DNA from: Fulvimarina uroteuthidis
Lineage (GTDB): Bacteria; Pseudomonadota; Alphaproteobacteria; Rhizobiales; Rhizobiaceae
Length of the DNA: 64,000 nucleotides
NCBI RefSeq assembly: GCF_034321785.1
Contig: NZ_JAXLPB010000002.1
Span: 744,001 to 808,000, forward strand
Reading direction: 5' to 3'
Shown here one piece after another: positions 9,154 through 17,147 of this stretch. The translations under genes were made by a program, and so were the position numbers. Below the pieces are notes generated by a model that saw only the letters and a program-made list of their open reading frames with translations, had not been told where the DNA came from and ran no database searches. The first letter of the stretch is position 1. Each line of letters starts with the position of its first letter.

Positions 9154-9683
9154 CGGGCGCTCGTTTCGTTCGATGGTGTCTGGTCGTCGTCACCCAGGGT
9201 GGTGACGAGAAAATCATGACCCGTCAACCGGAAGAACCGGGTAAGGTCGTCATGGCGAATGGCGGTCGTCGCGGTGTTGGTCAGCGGGTGTGCGTTGACG
9301 ATATCGGAATTGGCGAGGCTTTCATCAAGCACGACCGTGACGATCCTCTCGCGATCGTTGACGACGCCGAAGGCGGTGACCGAGCCCGGCTCGACGCCCA
9401 GAAGCGCGGCCATCGCCTCGGGGCCCGCGAACGACAGGCGGCCGGCGCCGCCGATCTTGCGGTGCAGGCTCTTCAGCGCGATGTCCGTCTCTTCGCGGGC
9501 GACGACGAGGAAGTAGCGGCCTTTCTTGTCCTTCAGGAACAGGTTCTTGGTATGGGCGCCGGGCATGTCGGGGCGGGTGCTCCGCGATTCCTCGACCGTG
9601 AAGAGCGCCGGATGATCATATGTCCGCGTCTCGATGCCGTGCTCGGCGAAGAACGCCATCAGACCGTCACGCGTCACTGCCAT
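9150..9683 (-). CDS. Prolyl-tRNA editing protein (YbaK/ProXp-ala family)
   Basis: A 177-residue trans-editing domain that deacylates mischarged tRNA-Pro. Signature segments are ATKN-like AHTKNLFLKDKKGRYFLV, the middle KIGGAGRLSFAG and the GVEPGSVTAFGVVND stretch. The longer INS/ProXp-ala branch ends with HPLTNTATTAI and a C-terminal helix, as here. The ATG at 9683 is favoured: GAGG lies about 9 nt upstream, while the alternative GTG two codons earlier has poor spacing. The ATGA overlap with the thioredoxin gene indicates coupling. Confidence 0.9.
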   Translation of the reverse strand: MAVTRDGLMAFFAEHGIETRTYDHPALFTVEESRSTRPDMPGAHTKNLFLKDKKGRYFLVVAREETDIALKSLHRKIGGAGRLSFAGPEAMAALLGVEPGSVTAFGVVNDRERIVTVVLDESLANSDIVNAHPLTNTATTAIRHDDLTRFFRLTGHDFLVTTLGDDDQTPSNETSAR

Positions 9684-9772
9684 GATCACACACCTCGCTC
9701 CCCTTCGATCCGCCGCCGCAGGGCCTTCGGATCGATCCGGCGGAAACGCGAAAAATTTCGCCCTCCACCATG

Positions 9773-9801
9773 TTGCATTCGCCGTCCCTTTGCGCGATAT
9801 A
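9773..9801 (+). promoter_or_regulatory. Candidate sigma-70-type promoter of tRNA-Gly
   Basis: TTGCAT at 9773-9778 and GATATA at 9796-9801 are separated by exactly 17 bp. The start of transcription would fall near 9808, about 36 bp before the mature tRNA. Position and spacing are good; activity is inferred. Confidence 0.5.
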
Positions 9802-9843
9802 GCGCTCGTCGCCGGAACGCAAAAGCGCCTCCGGTCGGAGCGG

Positions 9844-9918
9844 GCGGGCGTAGCTCAGTGGTAGAGCACAACCTTGCCAAGGTTGGGGTCGTGGGTTCGA
9901 ATCCCATCGCCCGCTCCA
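9844..9918 (+). tRNA. tRNA-Gly (anticodon GCC), CCA encoded
   Basis: The acceptor stem GCGGGCG (9844-9850) pairs with CGCCCGC (9908-9914), with discriminator T and an encoded CCA at 9916-9918. The D-loop region TAGCTCAGTGGTAGAGC, anticodon arm CCTTGCCAAGG with anticodon GCC, and T-arm GTGGGTTCGAATCCCAT are all intact. It decodes GGC and GGT, the dominant glycine codons at this base composition. No integrated element is seen beside its 3' end; the next gene is bciA. Confidence 0.98.
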
Positions 9919-10032
9919 GTTCTTCAATTCTTCCGATTCAAAATCAACAGGACGTCCGCAACGCCGCTTGCGCGCATGCAATGCATGGCGAGGCGGCTTT
10001 TCATTCGGCATGGGCTGGTCCATTCTTGCCGC

Positions 10033-11058
10033 ATGCGGTCCCGGTCTGATGTCCTGTCCAGAACGTTTTCCACCAAGCGCGTCTTCGTCATCGGGGCCAC
10101 CGGGACGATCGGCAGGGCGACGGTGCGGGCGCTCGTCGAACGCGGGCACGAGGTCGTCTGTCTGGTGCGCCCTCGCGCAGGGCCCGGCCAGCGCCTGTCG
10201 CGGGCCCGGAGCCAGGCGCTTCTTGAGGGCGCGGAGATCCGGTTCGGCGATGCGGCCGATCCCGTCTCGCTGGCGCTCGACGGCATTCGCGGCGAACGTT
10301 TCGACGCCCTGATCTCCTGCATCGCCTCGCGCACGGGCGTGCCGCAGGATGCCTGGGCGATCGACTACCGCGCCAATGCGCAGGCGCTCGCCCAGGCGAA
10401 GAATGCCGAGATCGGCCAGATGGTCCTCCTGTCGGCGATCTGCGTGCAGAAGCCGCTTCTGGCGTTCCAGAAGGCCAAGCTCGCCTTCGAGGCGGAGCTG
10501 ATCGGGTCCGGCCTCGTCTATTCCATCGTCAGGCCGACGGCGTTCTTCAAGTCGCTGTCCGGACAGATCGGCCGCGTGCGCGCCGGCAAGCCGTTCCTGA
10601 CCTTCGGCGACGGGACCCTGACGGCCTCAAAGCCGATCGGCGACGCCGATCTCGGACAATATCTGGTTCGCTGCCTCGAGGACGAGGCCTTGCAGAACCG
10701 CATCCTGCCGATCGGGGGGCCGGGCCCGGCGATCACGCCGCAGGCGCAAGGCGAGCACCTGTTCGCTCTTCTGGGCCGCACGCCGAAATTCCGGCGCATC
10801 CCGCCCTCGCTCCTGACGTCGGTGTCCAGGGTCTTGCGGCTTTGCGGGCGGCTCAGCCCGTCCCTGGCCGTCAAGGGTGAGCTTGCGCGCATCGGCCATT
10901 ATTACGCCACCGAATCCATGCTCGTCCTCGATCCGCAGACCGGCCGCTACGACGCGGACAAGACGCCGTCGACCGGCCGGGACACGCTGTTCGATTTCTA
11001 CCGGCGCGTCATCGAGACAGGCGAGAGCCCCGAGCGCGGCGATCATGCCGCGTTCTGA
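10033..11058 (+). CDS. bciA: Divinyl (proto)chlorophyllide a 8-vinyl reductase, BciA type
   Basis: NADPH-dependent reduction of the C8 vinyl group during (bacterio)chlorophyll biosynthesis. The 341-residue protein has an N-terminal Rossmann fold (GATGTIG, 21-27) and the distinctive BciA/DVR block VLLSAICVQKPLLAFQKAKL, followed by YSIVRPTAFFKSLSGQ, LPIGGPGPAITPQAQGE and YYATESMLVLDPQTGRYD. These closely follow plant DVR and purple-bacterial BciA as I know them, so this is not a generic SDR. An ATG at 10033 gives the normal length; the open frame extends upstream into the tRNA and is not used. There are no other photosynthesis genes in the window, so the main cluster must lie elsewhere or have been lost. 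Confidence 0.9.
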   Translation: MRSRSDVLSRTFSTKRVFVIGATGTIGRATVRALVERGHEVVCLVRPRAGPGQRLSRARSQALLEGAEIRFGDAADPVSLALDGIRGERFDALISCIASRTGVPQDAWAIDYRANAQALAQAKNAEIGQMVLLSAICVQKPLLAFQKAKLAFEAELIGSGLVYSIVRPTAFFKSLSGQIGRVRAGKPFLTFGDGTLTASKPIGDADLGQYLVRCLEDEALQNRILPIGGPGPAITPQAQGEHLFALLGRTPKFRRIPPSLLTSVSRVLRLCGRLSPSLAVKGELARIGHYYATESMLVLDPQTGRYDADKTPSTGRDTLFDFYRRVIETGESPERGDHAAF

Positions 11059-11422
11059 GCCGGCACGCCGACGGCGGGGCATTCCGGCAAGCCCCGGATC
11101 TTGAAGGATCGGTGCGGCGGCAGACCCGGCGATCTCGCAAGGACGTGGCCCCTTGTCTTCGAAGCGTCGCGCACGCAGAGCGCCTGCTGGCCCTTCGCCG
11201 CGCGCCGTTCGGCCGCGGCAAGCCGATCGGCCGGCGCGCGCCGGTCCTGGCTCGGAACCATGTCTCTCCTGCCTGGCGTCTTGCCCGCGGAACGGCCCCC
11301 TTGTCGCCGTCGCCCGCCCGAAACTTTCGCCCGCCGCACGTTGCATCCCCGGCTTCGATCGGTATCCTGCCTTGATACGATTTTTGCCAGATCGAGCTTG
11401 TCGCAGGGAGGCGACCAGACCC
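11059..11422 (+). other. Intergenic stretch between bciA and TAXI transporter genes
   Basis: 364 bp without a recognisable gene. Several open frames cross it in both directions but they are arginine/alanine-rich by-products of high GC. It presumably holds the promoter of the transporter operon; a ribosome-binding site (AGGGAGGC) is visible just before 11423. Confidence 0.6.
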
Positions 11423-12430
11423 ATGACCCATCTCAGATCCGCACCATCCATGCCGCTGGCCATTGCCGCGGCCCTCGCATTCGGCGCCTTCGCCGGCCTG
11501 TCGACCAGCGCGAGCGCCCAGGAGCAGAATCTCATTTTCGGAGCAGGCGGCACGTCGGGCTCGTACTATCCGATCGGCGGCGCGCTGAAGGGCGTGTTCG
11601 AGGAAAGCGATCAGGTGGGCAACGTCCAGGTGGTCGCCACCGGCGCATCCGTCGCCAACATCCAGAACATCCAGGACGGTCTCAACCAGGTCGCCATCGT
11701 CATGAGCGACGTCGCCTTCGACGCAGTCGAGGGCAGGGGCCAGTTCGAGGGCAATCCGGTCGATCTGAAGGCGATCGCGGGTCTTTATCCCAACGTCGTC
11801 CAGATCGTCGCGACGAGCGACAGCGGCATCACCTCGGTCGAGGATCTCAAGGGCAAGCGCATCGGCGTCGGCAAGGTCGGCTCGGGCGTCGAGCAGAGCG
11901 CGAGCAAGGTGCTCGAGGCCGCCGGCCTGTCCTATGACGACATGGCCCGCGTCTCGCACACGGGATATGCCGACAGCGTGACCGAGATGAGCAACGGCAC
12001 GCTGGATGCCGCGTTCTTCACGTCGGGCGTCCCCAACTCCTCGATCACCGGCCTGATGCAGTCGTCCGAGGTCACCTTCGTGCCGGTCGACGGCGAGATC
12101 GCGGAAAAGCTGCTCGACAGCTATCCCTATTATGTCACCTACGAGCTGCCGGCGGGCGACGAGAAGGCCTACGGCCTCGACAGCGCCGTTCCGACCGTTG
12201 CGATCCGCAACATGCTGGTGGTGCCGGGCTCCATGGACGAGGACCTTGCCGGCGAGCTCGCCAAGCGGTTCAGCGACTATCTCAAGTCGGGCACCGTGTC
12301 CGTCAGCGCGCTCAACCAGTTCGATCCGGCCACGATGGACGAGGGCCTCGTCGCCCCGGTCCATCCGGGCGCGCAGAAGTTCTACGATGCGGAGGCGGGC
12401 GCATCGGCCGGCGAGGCGGCCCCGCAATAG
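11423..12430 (+). CDS. TAXI family TRAP transporter solute-binding protein
   Basis: Periplasmic ligand-binding component of a TRAP importer, 335 residues. There is a clear Sec signal peptide with cleavage near SASAQ (about residue 33). The mature start NLIFGAGGTSGSYYPIGGAL is the TAXI hallmark, followed by VVATGASVANIQNIQDG and LKGKRIGVGKVGSG. The ATG at 11423 has AGGGAGGC upstream; the long upstream open frame is not coding. It is followed by a DUF1850 gene and a fused permease, the normal three-gene TAXI set. The ligand is not predictable; TAXI systems in other bacteria have been linked to glutamate or other organic acids. Confidence 0.93.
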   Translation: MTHLRSAPSMPLAIAAALAFGAFAGLSTSASAQEQNLIFGAGGTSGSYYPIGGALKGVFEESDQVGNVQVVATGASVANIQNIQDGLNQVAIVMSDVAFDAVEGRGQFEGNPVDLKAIAGLYPNVVQIVATSDSGITSVEDLKGKRIGVGKVGSGVEQSASKVLEAAGLSYDDMARVSHTGYADSVTEMSNGTLDAAFFTSGVPNSSITGLMQSSEVTFVPVDGEIAEKLLDSYPYYVTYELPAGDEKAYGLDSAVPTVAIRNMLVVPGSMDEDLAGELAKRFSDYLKSGTVSVSALNQFDPATMDEGLVAPVHPGAQKFYDAEAGASAGEAAPQ

Positions 12431-12441
12431 GGCAAGGTCGC

Positions 12442-12969
12442 GTGGGCATGGCGCTTCTTATGGCGAGGCGCGCGCTCGCGAAGCGAAAAGCCGCGGCGGT
12501 CCTTCTCGCCGCGGCCTTCGTCTTGCCTTGTCCTGGCGCCGGCGCTTTCGAGCCCCGCGCCCAATCCGGCGGCCAAGCGTCCGCGGCACCCCTGGCGCTC
12601 GTCGTCGCAGGTCCGGACGGCGAGATCTTCCGTTTTCCCGCAGAAGCCGGCGATATGTTCACCCTCGGCTGGGTGCACTCCGTCGAGGAGGAGGCCTGGG
12701 AGGAAACCTTCCGGATCGGGGCGGCCGGGGCGATCGAGATCCACGCCACCCGGTTCAAGACCTATGGCGCGGGCGTCCCGTCCGAGGGCGCCGAAACGAC
12801 CCGGATCGAGGATGGCTGGGTGGTGATGGACGGGATCGACCGGATCGTCGATCCCTTGGCGGTGCTTGCGACCCCGCAGGAAACCTATCGCCTGACCTGG
12901 AAGGATCGGGTCTATGATCTGACGCCCGACGGCAAGCCCCGGATCCTGACGTTCGACATCGAGGGATAG
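12442..12969 (+). CDS. DUF1850 domain protein, TAXI-TRAP accessory
   Basis: A 175-residue exported protein. It begins at GTG 12442 or the ATG two codons later, followed by a hydrophobic segment (AAAVLLAAAFVLPCPGAGAF). The core holds FTLGWVHSVEEEAWEETFRI and FKTYGAGVPSE, with VMDGIDRIVDPLAVL further on: the DUF1850 pattern of a conserved W-x-H-S-V-E. DUF1850 genes are habitually found between TAXI binding protein and permease genes, exactly as here (11 bp after the former), so a role in assembly or ligand handling is inferred. No biochemical function is known to me. Confidence 0.85.
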   Translation: MGMALLMARRALAKRKAAAVLLAAAFVLPCPGAGAFEPRAQSGGQASAAPLALVVAGPDGEIFRFPAEAGDMFTLGWVHSVEEEAWEETFRIGAAGAIEIHATRFKTYGAGVPSEGAETTRIEDGWVVMDGIDRIVDPLAVLATPQETYRLTWKDRVYDLTPDGKPRILTFDIEG

Positions 12970-13082
12970 ACCCCGCGCCAAGCGCCGGCATTCGCAATCA
13001 AAGAGCCGATTTCGATGCACGATGCGTGCAATGGGGTCGATGGCATCGTGCATTCGACATGATTCGTCCTGGAGGCAAGGAA

Positions 13083-15293
13083 TTGGGCACCGAGAAGCAG
13101 GCCATGGAAACGCGGGTCGGGAACCTGGACGATCCGGCGGTCGATCGCCAGACACTGGAAAAATACGACCGCGAGAGCGCGTTCCGTCACGCGCTGCCCA
13201 GATCGATCGCGCTCGCCGTCACGGTCCTGTGCGTGGCTCTGGCGGCGTTCCACCTCTACACCTCGGTCTCCGGCCCGCTCGTCGACGTGGCGCAGCGCTC
13301 GATCCACCTCTACGTGCTTCTGGGTCTGACCTTCATTCTCTATCCGCTGACGACGTCCGGGGCGCGCGACCGCGTGCCGTTCTACGACTGGATCCTTGCG
13401 GCGGCCGCGTTCGGCATGCTCGTCTACATGCTCGTGGTGGCCGACCGGGTCATCGCGTCCGGCGGGCGGATCACCACCCTGGACGCCGTGATCGGCTTCG
13501 TCGCGGTCCTGCTCGTCATCGATGCGGCGCGCCGCGTCACCGGCTGGGGCCTGACGATCCTCTGCATCGTCTTTCTGGCCTACGGCTTCTACGCAAAACT
13601 CTCCTTCTATCCCGAGGTCAACCAGGCGATCTTCGTCGCCACGTTCCGGCAGGTGATGGCCCATCTCGTCTATCTGACCGAGGGACTGCTCGGCACCGCG
13701 ATCGGCGTTTCGGCGAGCTACATCATCCTGTTCATCCTGTTCGGCGCGTTTCTCGGGAAATCGGGTCTCGGCCAGCTCTTCAACGATCTGGCGCTCGCCG
13801 TCGCGGGCCATTCCAAGGGCGGGCCGGCCAAGGTCGCCGTCATCGCCTCGGGCTTTCTCGGCTCGATCAACGGGTCGGCGATCGCCAACGTCGTCACCAC
13901 CGGGGCGTTCACCATCCCGCTCATGAAGAAGACAGGCTACAAGCCGAACTTCGCCGGTGCGGTGGAAGCGGCGGCCAGCGTCGGCGGCCAGATCCTGCCG
14001 CCCATCATGGGCGCCGCGGCCTTCATCATGGCCGAGGTCCTGTCGGTTCCCTACACGCAGATCATTCTCGCCGGCATCATCCCGGCGCTTCTTTACTATC
14101 TCGGCGTCCTCGCGCAGGTGCACCTGCGCGCGCTGCGCAACGGGCTCGAAGGCATTCCCCGGTCGGAACTGACGCCGGTCCGCCAGGTGATCGCCGAACG
14201 CGGCCACCTCCTCGTGCCGATGGTCGTGCTGATCTATCTCCTGTTCGAGGGCTATGCCCCGTTCTACGCCGCCTTCTGGTCGATCGCCGCCACCGTCCTC
14301 GTCTGCGGCACGCCCGGCGTCGTCGCCTTCGTCGCGCTCCTGTCGGGCTACCTGATCGCCGAGCCGCAGCTCACCGCGCTCGTCTCGGGCTACGACATGC
14401 CCAATGTCCGGTCGGGCAGCTTCGTGCTGATCGCGATGGTCGTGATCCCGATCCTCGTCAACATCGCACGGCGCAGGATCGGCGAAATCCCCGAAGTGAT
14501 GGATTTTCCGAGCCTGCGCGATGCGATGTCGGACGGCGTCCGCTCCTCGATCCCCGTCGCGGTCGCCTGCGGTGCCGTCGGCATCGTCGTCGGTGTCGCG
14601 ACCCTGACGGGCATCGCGCTGGAGGCGGCCGACGCCGTCGTCGAACTCGGCGCCGCGATCCCCAACGACACGCTTCAACTGCTCGCCACCCTGTTCCTGA
14701 CCATGATCGCCTCGATCGTCCTCGGCATGGGGCTGCCCTCGATCCCGACCTACATCATCACCTCGACGATGGCGGCGCCGATCCTCCTGAAGCTGCCGCT
14801 CTTCACCGAGCTTGCGGGATCGACCGACACGGCGATCTTCGTCGCGCACATGTTCGTCTTCTACTTCGGCATCTTCGCCAATCTGACGCCGCCGGTGGCG
14901 CTCGCGGCCTATGCCGGCGCCGGCATTTCCGGCGGCGACCCGAACGCGACGGGCGCGCAGGCCATGAAGCTGGCCATCGCCGGCTTCATCGTGCCCTACA
15001 TGTTCGTCTTCTCCCACGCCATGCTGATGATCGACGCGACGGTCGGGAACATCCTGTGGGTCGCCGTCACCAGCATTTGCGGCGTCCTCCTGCTGGCGGT
15101 CGCGGCGGAAGGCTATTTCCGTCGGGTCCTGCCGATCTGGATGCGCCTGATGGCCCTGTGCGGAGCGCTGGCCCTGATCTATCCCGGCCTCGTCACCGAC
15201 CTGATCGGGGCGACCGCCATCCTCGGCCTGTTCCTGCTCGCCAAACCGGCTCCGGCCGCAAAGCCGCAGCTTCGCGACGCGCCCGTGCGCTGA
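13083..15293 (+). CDS. TRAP transporter fused 4TM/12TM permease (TAXI type)
   Basis: A 736-residue polytopic inner-membrane protein combining the small (DctQ-like) and large (DctM-like) TRAP subunits, driven by a Na+ or H+ gradient. After a hydrophilic N-terminus come many hydrophobic segments. The core has family text ILFGAFLGKSGLGQLFNDLA, GFLGSINGSAIANVVTTGAF, the EAAASVGGQILPPIMGAAAF region and GMGLPSIPTYIITSTMAAPI. The start is uncertain: TTG 13083 has GGAGG seven bases upstream and is preferred; ATG 13059 and ATG 13104 are in frame. The last genes of the operon end at a hairpin. Confidence 0.92.
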   Translation: MGTEKQAMETRVGNLDDPAVDRQTLEKYDRESAFRHALPRSIALAVTVLCVALAAFHLYTSVSGPLVDVAQRSIHLYVLLGLTFILYPLTTSGARDRVPFYDWILAAAAFGMLVYMLVVADRVIASGGRITTLDAVIGFVAVLLVIDAARRVTGWGLTILCIVFLAYGFYAKLSFYPEVNQAIFVATFRQVMAHLVYLTEGLLGTAIGVSASYIILFILFGAFLGKSGLGQLFNDLALAVAGHSKGGPAKVAVIASGFLGSINGSAIANVVTTGAFTIPLMKKTGYKPNFAGAVEAAASVGGQILPPIMGAAAFIMAEVLSVPYTQIILAGIIPALLYYLGVLAQVHLRALRNGLEGIPRSELTPVRQVIAERGHLLVPMVVLIYLLFEGYAPFYAAFWSIAATVLVCGTPGVVAFVALLSGYLIAEPQLTALVSGYDMPNVRSGSFVLIAMVVIPILVNIARRRIGEIPEVMDFPSLRDAMSDGVRSSIPVAVACGAVGIVVGVATLTGIALEAADAVVELGAAIPNDTLQLLATLFLTMIASIVLGMGLPSIPTYIITSTMAAPILLKLPLFTELAGSTDTAIFVAHMFVFYFGIFANLTPPVALAAYAGAGISGGDPNATGAQAMKLAIAGFIVPYMFVFSHAMLMIDATVGNILWVAVTSICGVLLLAVAAEGYFRRVLPIWMRLMALCGALALIYPGLVTDLIGATAILGLFLLAKPAPAAKPQLRDAPVR

Positions 15294-15332
15294 CGCCGGT
15301 TCTTGAGGCCGGGCGCATCGGGGTGAACTGAA

Positions 15333-15354
15333 GGCCGGCGGGCTCCCGCCGGCC
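15333..15354 (+). terminator. Hairpin terminator after the TAXI operon
   Basis: GGCCGGCGG and CCGCCGGCC form a 9-bp perfect stem around GCTC, followed by GTCTTCGTT. It sits 40 bp after the permease stop and before the converging GST gene. Confidence 0.65.
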
Positions 15355-15384
15355 GTCTTCGTTGCCCGATCGCGGCCGCGTGCC

Positions 15385-15999
15385 TCAGAGCGGGGGCATG
15401 ATCGGGCCGGTCCTTGCCACCGCCCGTCTCAGGCCCGCCATGGCCTCGAGCCGCTTGAAGTAGGCCAGCACCGCCGGATGGTCGCCGAGGACGCCGGACG
15501 CCTCGGCCATGGCCAGAAGATAGGAGATCTGGATATCGGCGAGCATCGGTCGCCCGCCCATCAGGAAATCCCGGTCGGCAAGGGTCCGGGCGAGATAGGC
15601 CATGATGGTCGCGTACTCGGTGCGCATCTTCTCCTCGACCGCGCCGCCGTTCTTCTTCGCCCAGAAGGCCGCGATCACCGAACGGGCCATCGATCCCTCG
15701 ACGAAGTCGAGCCACTCGTCGTGGATCGCATGGGCGTCGGTGCCCGGGTCGGGTGAATGGCGGTGGCCGCCATATCGCCCGTCCACATAACGCAGGATCG
15801 CCGCCGATTCGCCCAGCACCAGCCCGCCATCCTCGATCACCGGCGACTTGCCGAGCGGGTGGATCGCCTTGAGCGCCGGCGGCGCGCGATAGGCCTCGGT
15901 GCGCGCATAGGTCTTCAGCTCGTAGGTCTCGCCGAGCTCCTCGAGAAGCCAGACGACACGCACGGCGCGCGAAAAGGCAAGGCTGTGGACGGTGATCAT
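15385..15999 (-). CDS. Glutathione S-transferase family protein
   Basis: A 204-residue cytosolic GST. The thioredoxin-like N-terminal domain begins MITVHSLAFSRAVRVVWLLE and has the glutathione-binding turn SPVIEDGGLVLGESAAILRY (the E-S pair at about 64-65). The C-terminal helical domain has FLMGGRPMLADIQISYLL with its conserved Asp. The first strand carries S-R rather than a catalytic Cys, suggesting a Ser-type or beta-like enzyme. The ATG at 15999 gives normal length; the upstream frame overlaps dsbB. It is 23 bp downstream of dsbB on the same strand, so possibly co-transcribed. The substrate is unknown. Confidence 0.92.
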   Translation of the reverse strand: MITVHSLAFSRAVRVVWLLEELGETYELKTYARTEAYRAPPALKAIHPLGKSPVIEDGGLVLGESAAILRYVDGRYGGHRHSPDPGTDAHAIHDEWLDFVEGSMARSVIAAFWAKKNGGAVEEKMRTEYATIMAYLARTLADRDFLMGGRPMLADIQISYLLAMAEASGVLGDHPAVLAYFKRLEAMAGLRRAVARTGPIMPPL

Positions 16000-16022
16000 G
16001 GACGGAGCCTCCTGGTCGTTCC

Positions 16023-16559
16023 TCAGTGTTCGAGCGTTGCAAAGCGATCTGAGCGGGCGAACGCCGCGGCAAGCGCGATGCTTGCCAAGATTGCGGACGC
16101 GACCGCGTTCCAGCCGGCAAAGGACAGACCGAAGAAGCGGGCGGCCGCCTGATCGCAGGAGGGCGCGCGCACCGCATCGATCGTCGAAAGGAGATCCCCG
16201 CCCATCAGATCGCCGCCGGCGGCGCCCGCGCATTCGGCCGGCCCCGGCCAGTAGCCCCATTCGACGCCGGCATGGAAGACGCCGAGATAGAGCGACCAGA
16301 GCATGACCAGGCCGAGAACCAGAAGCAGTCCGCGCACGAGGACGGGCCTTGCCCGGCCCGCCGCCGCGATCGCCGCCACGAGCGCGATCGGGATGGCGAC
16401 GTAATAGGGCGTGCGCTGTTCGAGACAGAGCGCACACGGGATGTAGCCGCCGACGTGCTGGAAGAGGAGCGCCGATCCGACGGTGAGCGTCGTGCCGATC
16501 AAGAGCGCGATGGCAGCCGCGCTCTGGCGGAATCCGGTGGCCCGGGACAGGGGAGACAT
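16023..16559 (-). CDS. Disulfide bond formation protein B (DsbB family)
   Basis: Inner-membrane quinone reductase that reoxidises DsbA-like partners. The 178-residue form has four hydrophobic helices. The first Cys pair is CALC (42-45) followed by LEQRTPYY, the family signature of CxxCxxQR. A second periplasmic Cys pair occurs around AECAG and APSCDQ. The ATG at 16559 (MSPLSRATGF) is chosen because upstream residues are hydrophilic and the family length then fits. No DsbA gene is adjacent. Confidence 0.93.
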   Translation of the reverse strand: MSPLSRATGFRQSAAAIALLIGTTLTVGSALLFQHVGGYIPCALCLEQRTPYYVAIPIALVAAIAAAGRARPVLVRGLLLVLGLVMLWSLYLGVFHAGVEWGYWPGPAECAGAAGGDLMGGDLLSTIDAVRAPSCDQAAARFFGLSFAGWNAVASAILASIALAAAFARSDRFATLEH

Positions 16560-16835
16560 GAGGCGCGATGTCCTTCTCGTTGCGGCCAACTCGTGACGGC
16601 GATCGCCGGTCGTCGACCATGCCATCGCCGATATCAGATCAGGACGCCCGGCGACAATTCAACGGCGTTAACGTCGTCTTAAGATTTTCGGTGGATATTG
16701 AACGGACAAGGGGAACGAGGTGCAGCTCCGGTTGGGGAACTCGGGGCGGCGCCGAAGAGCGAAAGCTCTCGTTTGGGGACATGCAGGAGACGGGCGCGTT
16801 GCGAGGGGCAGCGCGCCCGTTTTGCGTTTTCACAA

Positions 16836-16880
16836 GCGCCGGGCGAAAAAGTGGCCACCGGTTTTTCGGGCCACCCGGCG
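16836..16880 (+). repeat. 45-bp imperfect palindromic repeat, copy 1
   Basis: Begins GCGCCGGGCGAAAAAGTGGC and ends GGGCCACCCGGCG. The ends CGCCGGG and CCCGGCG and the inner arms CGAAAAA and TTTTTCG are inverted repeats. Copy 2 starts 66 bp later with few differences. The core AAAAGTGG-n-ACCGGTTTTTC resembles, from memory, an intergenic repeat common in Hyphomicrobiales. Confidence 0.8.
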
Positions 16881-16901
16881 CGTCGATTAAGGAGCGGCAC
16901 A

Positions 16902-16946
16902 GCGCCGGGCGAAAAAGGGGCTGCCGGTTTATCGGGCCACCCGGCG
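16902..16946 (+). repeat. 45-bp imperfect palindromic repeat, copy 2
   Basis: Same element as 16836-16880 in the same orientation, with changes in the centre (GGGGCTGCCGGTTTATC in place of GTGGCCACCGGTTTTTC) while both outer arms CGCCGGG and CCCGGCG are kept. Confidence 0.8.
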
Positions 16947-17147
16947 GGGTCGCGGGAACCCTCGAGGCGCACGGTCATGCGAGCCGCCGACCGGCGGCGG
17001 CGTTCGGGCTGCGTTTCCAGCCGGCTGCGCGCCATGCCTTTGGGGAAAACCGGGGATGCGGCGTAGACAGGAGAGCGCCGGTTTGTTCAACTGGCGCGAT
17101 GAGCGGCCGGCGGGACGGCCCGCGATCCGTGCTGAAGGAACAGCCTC

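Larger units (their letters stand above)
16560..17147 (+). other. 588-bp intergenic region with two palindromic repeats
   Basis: No credible gene is found: frames here are short and repeat-driven. It contains two copies of a 45-bp palindromic element and presumably the promoter of the symporter at 17148. An AAGGAA sequence precedes the TTG start of that gene. Confidence 0.7.

Noticed and set aside
8063..9217. N-terminal extension of the LON-domain frame across the thioredoxin gene
   Set aside because: The extension is Arg-rich and overlaps the full thioredoxin gene; the LON domain begins just after GTG 8062.
9874..10032. Upstream extension of the bciA frame starting inside the tRNA-Gly gene
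   Set aside because: A coding start within a tRNA is implausible and the family N-terminus fits ATG 10033.
12912..15017. A 700-codon minus-strand frame opposite the TAXI permease
   Set aside because: Composition is dominated by Asp/Arg/Gly/His, no motif is seen, and it mirrors a well-supported membrane protein gene.
16836..16946. Possible minimal CRISPR array
   Set aside because: Only two copies, internally palindromic over their full length with degenerate centres, no leader and no cas genes; it fits an intergenic palindromic repeat.
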